A stretch of 15,322 bases of DNA, from assembly GCA_043793345.1 (NCBI GenBank), contig JAYVXF010000210.1:1-15322 (forward strand). Direction: 5' to 3'. The translations under genes were made by a program, and so were the position numbers. The notes under the pieces were generated by a model. That model made no database searches and was not told the DNA's origin. It saw only the letters and a program-made list of their open reading frames with translations. This DNA comes from UKL13-2 sp043793345 (lineage in GTDB: Bacteria > Pseudomonadota > Gammaproteobacteria > Burkholderiales > Usitatibacteraceae). Every line of letters starts with the position of its first letter. The first letter of the stretch is position 1. Below, piece by piece: positions 6,584-12,704 of the stretch.

Positions 6584-8182
6584 TTATTTGGCGACGTACT
6601 TCGATGTTATCGGATAGCGCCAGTCTTTGCCAAATCCCCTGCGGGTAATTTTTGCGCCGACCGGGCTTTGACGGCGTTTGTATTCGTTCAGCCGCAGCAG
6701 ACGCGTCACGCGCAGAACATCCGCGTCCAGAAAGCCCATGCCGACGATCTCGGACGGCGAGCGATCCTGCTCCATGAATAATTCGACGATCTGGTCGAGC
6801 GTATCGTACGGCGGCAATGAATCCTGATCCTTTTGATCGGGTGCCAATTCAGCACTCGGCGGACGGCTGACGACGCGATCAGGAATGACCCGCGACACGC
6901 CGTTTCGGTAGGCACAAAGTTTATACACCAGTGTTTTTGACACGTCTTTGAGAATTGCGAATCCCCCCGCCATATCGCCATAGAGCGTCGAATAGCCGAC
7001 AGCCATTTCGCTTTTGTTGCCGGTGGTCACTACCATCGCGCCAAATTTGTTGGACAGCGCCATCAGTAGCGTGCCACGCACGCGTGCCTGAATATTTTCC
7101 TCCGTCGTATCGGGCTTGGTGCCGGCAAACTCGCCTGCCAGCGAGATCTTGAACGCTTCAAACATCGGCGTCACGCCAATTTCAGAATAGCGGATGCCGT
7201 GAATCTGCATCATTTCGCGCGCATCATCGAGCGAAATTTGCGCGGTGAATTCGGACGGCATCATCACCGCATGCACGCGTTCGCGGCCGAGCGCATCGAC
7301 CGCGATTGCCAGCGTCAGCGCCGAATCGACACCGCCCGACAAGCCCAGCAACACGCCTGGAAAACCATTTTTATTTACATAGTCACGCAAAGCCACTACC
7401 AGCGCGCGATACACGCTGGCCTCGGTCGACAACGCAGGATGCACATCACCGGTGATACGGCCATTGGCGAATTCAACAATGCCCAGCGTCTCTTCAAATT
7501 CCCTTTCCTGATAGCCGACCGCACCATCGGCATTGATGCCAAACGAGGCGCCATCGAACAGCAGCTCATCCTGCCCGCCAGTCCAGTGCGCGTACAGAAT
7601 CGGCACACCGCTTTCCGCAACGCGGGCGCGCACCACGTCGTAGCGCGTTTCCAGTTTCTTGAAGTCGTAAGGCGATGCATTGGGAACGACAATCAATTCT
7701 GCACCCGCCGCTTTCGCCGCTGCCACCGGCTCTGCAAACCACACGTCCTCACAAATCAGCACGGCAATTTTTACGCCCTCGTGCTCGAACACAAATGGCT
7801 GATCGCCGGTTTCAAAATAACGCTTCTCATCGAACACCTGATAGTTTGGCAGCCGCTGTTTCAGATAGGTGCCGGTGACGCGGCCTTCCTCGATGAGCGA
7901 CGCCGCATTGTAAAGTTTGCCGTTTTTTACCTGTGGGTGACCGACGATGACTTTGATGCCGGCGACTTTGGGTGCCAGCTCCGCAAGTGCTGCCGCACAC
8001 GCAACACGAAAATCGCGGCGGAATAATAAATCCTCCGGCGGGTAACCGCACAGCGCCAATTCGGGCGTGACCAGCAAGCTTGCACCCGCCAATTTCGCCT
8101 GCTCGGCGTATTGCAAGATGCGCTCCACATTGCCGGTGAGATCGCCGAGCATGGGATTGAGTTGAGCGATGGCGATTTTCAT
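6584..8182 (-). CDS. nadE: Glutamine-dependent NAD+ synthetase
   Basis: This 532-residue two-domain enzyme makes NAD+ from deamido-NAD, ATP and glutamine, the last step of NAD+ synthesis. The N-terminal nitrilase-like glutaminase domain (about 1-255) shows the Glu-Lys-Cys triad: Glu41 in PELALCGYPPEDLL, Lys108 in YLKQRLPNYQVFDEKRYF and Cys144 in LICEDVWF. The C-terminal synthetase domain begins near 262. It carries the PP-loop LSGGVDSA (281-288), then TTGNKSEMAVGYSTLYGDMAGGFAI and the end region with SPVGAKITRRGFGKDWRYPIT. Length is typical for the shorter bacterial glutamine-dependent class. It begins the operon with glnB; no strong ribosome binding site precedes its ATG. Glutamine use makes its pairing with P-II physiologically sensible. 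Confidence 0.96.
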   Translation of the reverse strand: MKIAIAQLNPMLGDLTGNVERILQYAEQAKLAGASLLVTPELALCGYPPEDLLFRRDFRVACAAALAELAPKVAGIKVIVGHPQVKNGKLYNAASLIEEGRVTGTYLKQRLPNYQVFDEKRYFETGDQPFVFEHEGVKIAVLICEDVWFAEPVAAAKAAGAELIVVPNASPYDFKKLETRYDVVRARVAESGVPILYAHWTGGQDELLFDGASFGINADGAVGYQEREFEETLGIVEFANGRITGDVHPALSTEASVYRALVVALRDYVNKNGFPGVLLGLSGGVDSALTLAIAVDALGRERVHAVMMPSEFTAQISLDDAREMMQIHGIRYSEIGVTPMFEAFKISLAGEFAGTKPDTTEENIQARVRGTLLMALSNKFGAMVVTTGNKSEMAVGYSTLYGDMAGGFAILKDVSKTLVYKLCAYRNGVSRVIPDRVVSRPPSAELAPDQKDQDSLPPYDTLDQIVELFMEQDRSPSEIVGMGFLDADVLRVTRLLRLNEYKRRQSPVGAKITRRGFGKDWRYPITSKYVAK

Positions 8183-8224
8183 AAGCGCGTTGGCATCAAA
8201 AAATTTGTGGTGTGTTGAGTGGCT

Positions 8225-8297
8225 CCCTCACCCTGGCCCTCTCCCGAAGGAGAGGGGACTTTATCCCCTCTCCTTCGGGAGAGGGCTAGGGTGAGGG
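8225..8297. repeat. 73-bp inverted repeat with nested tetraloop hairpins
   Basis: Two 34-base arms (8225-8258 and 8264-8297) match at 33 of 34 positions in inverted orientation around a 5-base centre (CTTTA). Each arm is itself self-complementary: CTCTCC-CGAA-GGAGAG in the left arm and CTCTCC-TTCG-GGAGAG in the right. RNA from either strand would carry a C(UUCG)G-type hairpin. The CCCTCACCCT...CCCTCTCC wording resembles a short palindromic element dispersed in many proteobacterial genomes, recalled and not searched. It lies between the divergent nadE and GNAT genes. It has no U-tract, so it is not a simple terminator. Confidence 0.85.
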
Positions 8298-8315
8298 TGA
8301 GGGTGAGGGTGAGGG
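8289..8315 (+). repeat. GGGTGA tandem repeat with G-quadruplex potential
   Basis: Four GGGTGA units followed by GGG give five G3 tracts separated by three-base loops. This fits the textbook pattern for an intramolecular G-quadruplex on the plus strand, about 60 bases before the GNAT start. The first unit is shared with the right arm of the adjacent inverted repeat, so the tract looks like a slippage expansion of the repeat's end. Confidence 0.85.
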
Positions 8316-8373
8316 AAAAAGTACGGGTAACATTACGTCTTAATTATAAGGTTCCATACACAGGCAATTGCAC

Positions 8374-9510
8374 ATGCGCGAAGTCGAATTAAAAGTCCTT
8401 GATTCCCTCACCTCCATCCCGCCACGAGACTGGGACACCTTAACGGGCAACAATCCCACTTTAAGCCACGCGCTTCTGCAGTCGATGATCGACGCTGGCT
8501 GCACCACCGCCAAAACTGGCTGGCTGCCGCAATTTCTCACGTTGTGGCGCGAGATTGAAGGACATCAAACCTTGTGCGGTGCGGTGCCACTGTACGTAAA
8601 AACCCATTCCTACGGCGAGTATGTATTCGATTGGGCGTGGGCGGAAGCGTACCAGCGCCACGGCCTCGATTACTATCCAAAACTTTTATCCGCAGTACCT
8701 TTCACGCCCTGCACTGGCGGGCGGCTGCTGGCGAAAACTTCTGCTGATCGGAAACTGCTCGTTGACGGACTGTTAAGTCTTGCCGCGCAAAGTGATGTGT
8801 CATCGATGCACGTGCTGTTTCCCAATGCAGATGACCACAAATTATTGATCAATGCGGGCATGATGCCGCGCACCTCAATCCAGTTCCATTGGCAAAACGC
8901 TGGCTACAAAAGCTTCGATGATTTTTTAGGCACGATGAGCCACGACAAGCGCAAGAAGGTGAAGCAAGAGCGGCGCAAGGTGGTCGATGCAGGCATCACC
9001 TTCAAGCGCCTGGTCGGCACTGATATTAGCGATGCCGATTGGGATTTTTTTGTCGAATGCTACGACCATACTTACCGCGCGCACTTCTCCACGCCGTACC
9101 TTAATCGCAAATTTTTTGGCCTCATCGGCGCACGCATGCCGGACAATATTCTGCTGATTGTCGCCGAGCGAGAAGGCAAGCCCATTGCCAGCGCCTTGAA
9201 TTTATTCAGCGGGCACACGCTCTATGGCCGCTACTGGGGCGGCCTCGCTTTTCATTCTGGCTTGCATTTTGAAACCTGCTACTACCAGGCGCTGGAATTT
9301 TGCATCGAACGCGGCATTCAAACATTTGAAGGCGGCGCGCAGGGCGAACACAAACTCGCGCGGGGTTTTCTGCCGGTGAAATGCCATTCAGCGCATTGGC
9401 TGAAACATCCGCAGTTTTCCAAAGCTGTGGAAGATTTTCTGCGCCGCGAATCCGGCGGGATGGAGCAATACGTGAACGAGCTTGCGGAAAGTAGCCCGTT
9501 CAAATCTTGA
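8374..9510 (+). CDS. FemAB-like GNAT family protein (COG3146/DUF482)
   Basis: This protein of 378 residues matches the FemAB_like (formerly DUF482) group in the GNAT superfamily, usually annotated as peptidoglycan-related or as an N-acetyltransferase. The conserved layout is visible. There is an N-terminal lobe with YGEYVFDWAWAEAYQRHGLDYYPKL (80-104) and VPFTPCTGGRLL (108-119). A basic helix follows at HDKRKKVKQERRKV (190-203), then WDFFVECYDHTYRAH and SALNLFSGHTLYGRYWGG. The C-terminal signature is EGGAQGEHKLARGF. It is cytoplasmic, with no signal peptide. The true substrate is not established. The start is the ATG at 8374; a TTG two codons earlier is less likely. It is divergent from nadE and shows weak promoter signals. 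Homologues often sit near nadE in Betaproteobacteria, from memory. Confidence 0.88.
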   Translation: MREVELKVLDSLTSIPPRDWDTLTGNNPTLSHALLQSMIDAGCTTAKTGWLPQFLTLWREIEGHQTLCGAVPLYVKTHSYGEYVFDWAWAEAYQRHGLDYYPKLLSAVPFTPCTGGRLLAKTSADRKLLVDGLLSLAAQSDVSSMHVLFPNADDHKLLINAGMMPRTSIQFHWQNAGYKSFDDFLGTMSHDKRKKVKQERRKVVDAGITFKRLVGTDISDADWDFFVECYDHTYRAHFSTPYLNRKFFGLIGARMPDNILLIVAEREGKPIASALNLFSGHTLYGRYWGGLAFHSGLHFETCYYQALEFCIERGIQTFEGGAQGEHKLARGFLPVKCHSAHWLKHPQFSKAVEDFLRRESGGMEQYVNELAESSPFKS

Positions 9511-9654
9511 CGCACAAACTCCATGATCGGCGGGCGTTTCCAGACAGTTCCGCCCTGTGTGCCCCGTAAACAGGCTTTCTACGCTCGCGCCTGCAACATC
9601 TGTCGACTCACAGCAGGTTGCCACCTACAGAATGCAACCCGCGCCAGAATCACA

Positions 9655-10128
9655 TCACGGATGCGGATGAATGTTATCCACCCAGTACACGGCCTCGGGA
9701 TTTTCCGCTGCCGGGATGTCGAGATTCACCACCACCGGGTCTTGTCCGCTGCGCAACAACACGCATTCCAGCGCTTCGTTTTCGCTGGCGTTTATTTCCT
9801 GATGCGGCACGTAGGGCGGCACATAAATAAAATCACCGGGGCCGGCTTCGGCGATGAATTCCAGCCTGTCGCCCCAGCGCATCCGCGCGCGGCCTTTCAC
9901 CACGTAGATGACACTTTCAACCGGGCCATGATGATGCGCACCGGTTTTGGCGTTTGGATGAATCGTCACCGTGCCAGCCCAGATTTTCTCAGCACCGACG
10001 CGCGCAAAATTGATCGCCGCTGCGCGCGACATGCCGGGTGTTTGCGCGGTGTTGCCGTCGAGGCAATCGGCGGGGATGACGCGCACACCGTGCTGGCGCC
10101 ACTGCGTTGGTTGGTCTTCGTCGCTCAC
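9655..10128 (-). CDS. Cupin-domain protein
   Basis: This 157-residue protein has a single cupin domain. Motif 1 is GAHHHGPVESVIYVVKG (63-79) with likely metal ligands His65, His67 and Glu71. Motif 2 is PGDFIYVPPYVPHQEIN (97-113) with His109. Both match the two conserved cupin motifs, so a metal-binding beta-barrel is expected; the reaction cannot be predicted. A short N-terminal part (1-45) carries no recognised motif. Translation most likely begins at GTG (10128), backed by GGGAGAG about 5 bases upstream. The upstream frame is open only back to a TAA at 10161. Beyond that stop, in the same frame, lies a signal-peptide-like mini-ORF. The gene converges with the GNAT gene across a 144-bp gap that has no clear terminator. 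Confidence 0.87.
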   Translation of the reverse strand: MSDEDQPTQWRQHGVRVIPADCLDGNTAQTPGMSRAAAINFARVGAEKIWAGTVTIHPNAKTGAHHHGPVESVIYVVKGRARMRWGDRLEFIAEAGPGDFIYVPPYVPHQEINASENEALECVLLRSGQDPVVVNLDIPAAENPEAVYWVDNIHPHP

Positions 10129-10158
10129 GGTCTCTCCCTCATTTTTAACGCGCCAATT

Positions 10159-10236
10159 TTAAGGCATGCCTTGCGCCGAGACCGCGCCTGCGCCCAAGAA
10201 ACTTAACGTGACAAGCGGCATGAAAAATTTGCGCAT
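10159..10236 (-). CDS. 25-codon signal-peptide-only mini-ORF ahead of the cupin gene
   Basis: A 25-residue ORF begins at ATG (10236) after AAGGA, about 7 bases upstream. It reads as a nearly complete secretion signal: a basic start (MRKFF), a hydrophobic core (LVTLSFLGAGA) and a signal peptidase I site (VSA, then QGMP). TAA follows four residues after the predicted cut. It is in the same frame as the cupin, separated by that stop and ten further codons. It may be the remnant of a secreted gene, a leader peptide, or the upstream part of a once longer exported cupin. The good ribosome binding site of the cupin argues that the cupin is now translated independently. The signal-like make-up is seen directly; expression is unproven. 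Confidence 0.5.
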   Translation of the reverse strand: MRKFFMPLVTLSFLGAGAVSAQGMP

Positions 10237-10431
10237 GGTTTTGTCCTTGGTAAATGGGCTAATTCGTGAGTCGGATGTAATGGGTTCAATATTTAATCTT
10301 CAATTCAAAAAAATAGAAAAATCCAGTATTGACGCGGTGTTTGGAGCACAAATGCCTGGAAAGGCGCGCCAAATGGCGATCTGCGCGACGCTATGCGGCG
10401 CATGCTCTTGGCCAAAACTCATCAAAAACAA

Positions 10432-10455
10432 TAGTTGGGAATATATTCCCAACTA
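10432..10455. promoter_or_regulatory. 24-bp perfect palindrome, operator candidate
   Basis: The sequence is a perfect inverted repeat with core GTTGGGAATATATTCCCAAC, extended by TA on each side. Its right half contains TTCCCA (10446-10451), the best -35 candidate for the downstream exported-protein gene. A dimeric repressor bound here would occlude the promoter. There is no T-tract on the plus strand, so it is not a terminator for that direction. The cognate regulator is not in the window. Confidence 0.6.
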
Positions 10456-10474
10456 CAAAAAATTCTGGTATTAT
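10446..10474 (+). promoter_or_regulatory. Promoter candidate of the exported repeat protein
   Basis: TTCCCA (10446-10451, 4/6 to the -35 consensus) is followed after 17 bases by TATTAT (10469-10474). A TGG immediately before the -10 gives an extended -10 element (TGnTATTAT). The start would be near 10481, about 100 bases upstream of the ATG. The -35 lies inside the palindrome. Confidence 0.5.
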
Positions 10475-10581
10475 GTTTCCATCGGGTCTGAAAAGTGATC
10501 TGGCGTAAACACACATCGCCAAGCATCGCAAGACGGAGGGTGAAGCGTCCCGCCCGATACAGCCAACTAAAGGAATCAAAC

Positions 10582-12378
10582 ATGAAACTGAAATTAAAAC
10601 TGGTTACGCTTGCAACAGCCGCTCTTTTGAGCACATCTACCTATGCGACCGACCCGGACACACAGGTTGTCGAGTACTACCACCCGCTGCTTAAACATTA
10701 CTTTATCACCGCATCGGCAACGGACACGCGCCTCGTCGATTCAGGCGGCGCAGGCGAAGGCTGGGTTCGCACCGGCCGCACGTTCGGCGCATGGTCCAGC
10801 CGCAACGCCGCACCTGCCGACGCGACCTCGGTTCGCCGCTTTTATTCGGAGGGCGCCAATTCGCATGTGTATGTCGCAAGCAACGCTGACATCAGTCTGC
10901 TCCAGGGTCTGGAAGCCAAGGAACGCGCATCCATCGTTGGCACAGCCAAGCGCTTTTTGGGCTGGGGCGACGAAGGTGAAGCGTTCTTGACGGTACTGCC
11001 CAAAAATGGCCAGTGTCCAGCAGGTACTGACGCGATCACGCGCATCTATAACGACCGCAATGCGAATAGCGAAGGCAGTAACCATCGCTATGTCTCCGAT
11101 GACTCACTCACGCTTAGCATGACCGACCGCAACTGGCAGGCCGAGGGCGTCGTGTTTTGTTCACCGGTAAGCACCTCGAGTACCAGCGCATCGGCCAGCA
11201 GCAGCGCTGCCGTCACCGCAGGAACCTACAGCGGCACGGTGCAATTCAAATTCGAAGAACCCGGCAAACCGGAAGTGAAGGTGCGCAACGCGCTGTCATT
11301 AACGCTTGCGGCGGACGGTGCGCTTACGGGCGCTGGCGGCGGCTGCAAATTCACCGGCACGGTGGCCGCTAAAAACGCCACGGCAAGTTTGCGTGGTGGT
11401 GCACTGACTGCAACCGGATGTACCGACGCGCGCTTTAACGGCAGCTACAGTCGCGTCGAAATCGAGCAGCTCAGCGCCGGTAAAATCGACATACGCTTAA
11501 AGCTTGGTGACAACGCAGCTGAGGCGCAAATCGAAGGCGTACTCACCAACGCCAACACCACGCCAGCACCGACGCCTCCGCCGACGCCCGTACCCTCGGA
11601 TGGTGCTGCGCTAGCGGGTGATTATTCGGGGACATTGGCGGTGATGATTAGCGAGCGGCCATCTGGCCAACCGGAAAAAATTATCCTCAACGTGAATCAA
11701 CTTGTCACGATAAAGGTAACCTCCACCGGCGCGATCAGCGGCGCGGTTCAGGGATGTTTGTTCAGCGGAGCTCTCATACCGGCTGTCAACAATCGATTTA
11801 CCGGCAGCATCGTGGTGACCGGTTGCATCGAACCACGGCTGAACGGCAACTACACGGTTGGTGTACATCTTGAAAATGGTGGCACCGTTGAAGTTGAACT
11901 GGAGCGCGAAGTTGAAGTGGGCGGGGTACGCACCAAGGTCAGCATCGAAGGCGATCTTGCGCGCAGCACACCAGTAACGACACCACCAGCGCCGCCAGCA
12001 GCAGGAATTGCCATCGCAGGTAGCTTCGCGGGTGACGCAAGCTTTTTTGCAACACGCCGGCCTGCCGACGGCAAAGAAGTCACCGTGGTGGACAAAACGC
12101 AGGCCTTGACGCTCACCGTGAGTAGCACCGGCAAAGTGACCGGCACCGGTGGCGGCTGCAGCTTTAGCGGCAATGTTGCGAGCAGCAGTGCGGCACCCGG
12201 CGTCTTTACCGGCACCATCGTCGCAGCCGGTTGCACCGACGCCATCATCAGCGGAAGTTTTGCCGCCACTGCGACCCGTGAAGATGCAAACGGCCTCGAG
12301 CTTGAACTTGAACGTGAAGCGGAAACGAATGCTGAACGCGTCAAGGTCAAAATCAAGGCGCGTCTTAACAAGCAGTAA
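10582..12378 (+). CDS. Exported DUF5648-like protein with three Cys-pair beta modules
   Basis: This 598-residue protein begins at ATG 10582 after AAAGGA, about 8 bases upstream, and has a Sec signal peptide cut after Ala22 (STYA). Residues 27-193 resemble DUF5648. Three related segments are visible with YYHPLLKHYFITA (32-44), FYSEGANSHVYVAS (87-100) and IYNDRNANSEGSNHRYVSD (155-173). Each segment has an aromatic-His-x-aromatic pattern. A Ser/Thr/Ala linker (194-212) leads to three beta-rich modules (about 213-321, 343-459 and 475-595). Pro/Thr linkers (326-338 and 463-474) separate them. Each module has two Cys 23-25 residues apart (255/280, 392/415, 526/551) in G-x-C-x-F-[ST]-G and G-C-[TI]-[DE] contexts, suggesting a disulfide per module. 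No anchor or sorting signal is visible at the C-terminus. Function is unknown; a secreted, possibly binding or adhesive, role is inference only. Confidence 0.88.
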   Translation: MKLKLKLVTLATAALLSTSTYATDPDTQVVEYYHPLLKHYFITASATDTRLVDSGGAGEGWVRTGRTFGAWSSRNAAPADATSVRRFYSEGANSHVYVASNADISLLQGLEAKERASIVGTAKRFLGWGDEGEAFLTVLPKNGQCPAGTDAITRIYNDRNANSEGSNHRYVSDDSLTLSMTDRNWQAEGVVFCSPVSTSSTSASASSSAAVTAGTYSGTVQFKFEEPGKPEVKVRNALSLTLAADGALTGAGGGCKFTGTVAAKNATASLRGGALTATGCTDARFNGSYSRVEIEQLSAGKIDIRLKLGDNAAEAQIEGVLTNANTTPAPTPPPTPVPSDGAALAGDYSGTLAVMISERPSGQPEKIILNVNQLVTIKVTSTGAISGAVQGCLFSGALIPAVNNRFTGSIVVTGCIEPRLNGNYTVGVHLENGGTVEVELEREVEVGGVRTKVSIEGDLARSTPVTTPPAPPAAGIAIAGSFAGDASFFATRRPADGKEVTVVDKTQALTLTVSSTGKVTGTGGGCSFSGNVASSSAAPGVFTGTIVAAGCTDAIISGSFAATATREDANGLELELEREAETNAERVKVKIKARLNKQ

Positions 12379-12407
12379 GCGCGATATTAGCTATATGTTT
12401 AAACCCT

Positions 12408-12490
12408 GTCGTTCCAGCGAAGTCCTGAATCCATTCACCCAAGGCGTTGACTTGTTGGGTGGGCGGGATTTCAGGCTTGGCTGGAATGAC
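12408..12490. repeat. Imperfect inverted repeat, dispersed-element-like
   Basis: The arms 12408-12432 and 12465-12490 both read GTC[G/A]TTCCAGC[G/C]AAG... when aligned in inverted orientation, with small indels near CCTGAA. Inside them, CACCCAA (12436-12442) and TTGGGTG (12455-12461) form a second perfect 7-bp stem. The outer wording resembles GTCATTCCAGCGAA repeats common in proteobacterial spacers (from memory). It could fold in transcripts from either convergent gene and may stabilise or end them. Confidence 0.7.
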
Positions 12491-12626
12491 AATTTGGCGG
12501 GTACGACAAGCTGCATTCCCGCAGATCGCCATTTGCTGCGCTCTTTGGCCACAAAATGCCCGGAGAGGCGCTCCAGTGCTAGTGTTTTATAATCGCGGTC
12601 TAATTATTTCCGTTCGTGGAACGTGA

Positions 12627-12659
12627 GGCAGGGTTTCGTCGCGCATGCGCGACGCTGCC
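12627..12659. repeat. GC-rich hairpin downstream of clpB
   Basis: A perfect 16-bp palindrome, GTCGCGCATGCGCGAC (12638-12653), is enclosed by GGCAG (12627-12631) and CTGCC (12655-12659). It starts about 45 bases after the clpB stop on the minus strand. No U-tract follows on either strand, so it is at best a transcript-end stabiliser or part of a factor-dependent end. Confidence 0.55.
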
Positions 12660-12704
12660 GAGCGCCAGAGCCCGATGCAGCGGGCGGAGGCCTGTCGAAC
12701 CACG

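Larger units (their letters stand above)
10237..10581. other. AT-rich divergent spacer
   Basis: This spacer lies between the minus-strand mini-ORF/cupin and the plus-strand exported-protein gene. It is AT-rich around 10285-10330 and holds a 24-bp palindrome, a promoter candidate and a leader of about 100 bases for the exported protein. Short complementary pairs are visible in that leader (GGCG 10502-10505 with CGCC 10517-10520; GACG 10532-10535 with CGTC 10546-10549). A plus-strand frame crosses it without a ribosome binding site or recognisable protein features, and I do not call it. Confidence 0.6.
12379..12704. other. Convergent spacer with repeats, no gene seen
   Basis: This 326-bp spacer separates the exported-protein gene from the end of clpB. 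It contains a long imperfect inverted repeat (12408-12490) and a GC-rich hairpin (12627-12659). It also holds an isolated TATAAT (12588-12593, plus strand) without a matching -35. No frame in it has a credible start and protein-like composition. Confidence 0.6.

Noticed and set aside
8225..8315. CRISPR array or telomere-like repeat
   Set aside because: Units are 6 bases without spacers, and the larger element is a single inverted repeat.
10166..10498. Plus-strand 110-codon frame in the divergent spacer
   Set aside because: No ribosome binding site, no family features, overlaps the signal-peptide ORF in antisense and runs through the palindrome and promoter candidate.
10481..10581. Leader of the exported-protein gene as a cyclic-di-GMP or other riboswitch
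   Set aside because: Short complementary pairs are present, but the conserved bases of the GEMM motif could not be aligned; no known riboswitch consensus is recognisable.
12588..12593. Perfect TATAAT on the plus strand as a promoter for a small RNA antisense to the clpB end
   Set aside because: No -35 at 15-19 bases and no extended -10; there is no terminator downstream to define a transcript.
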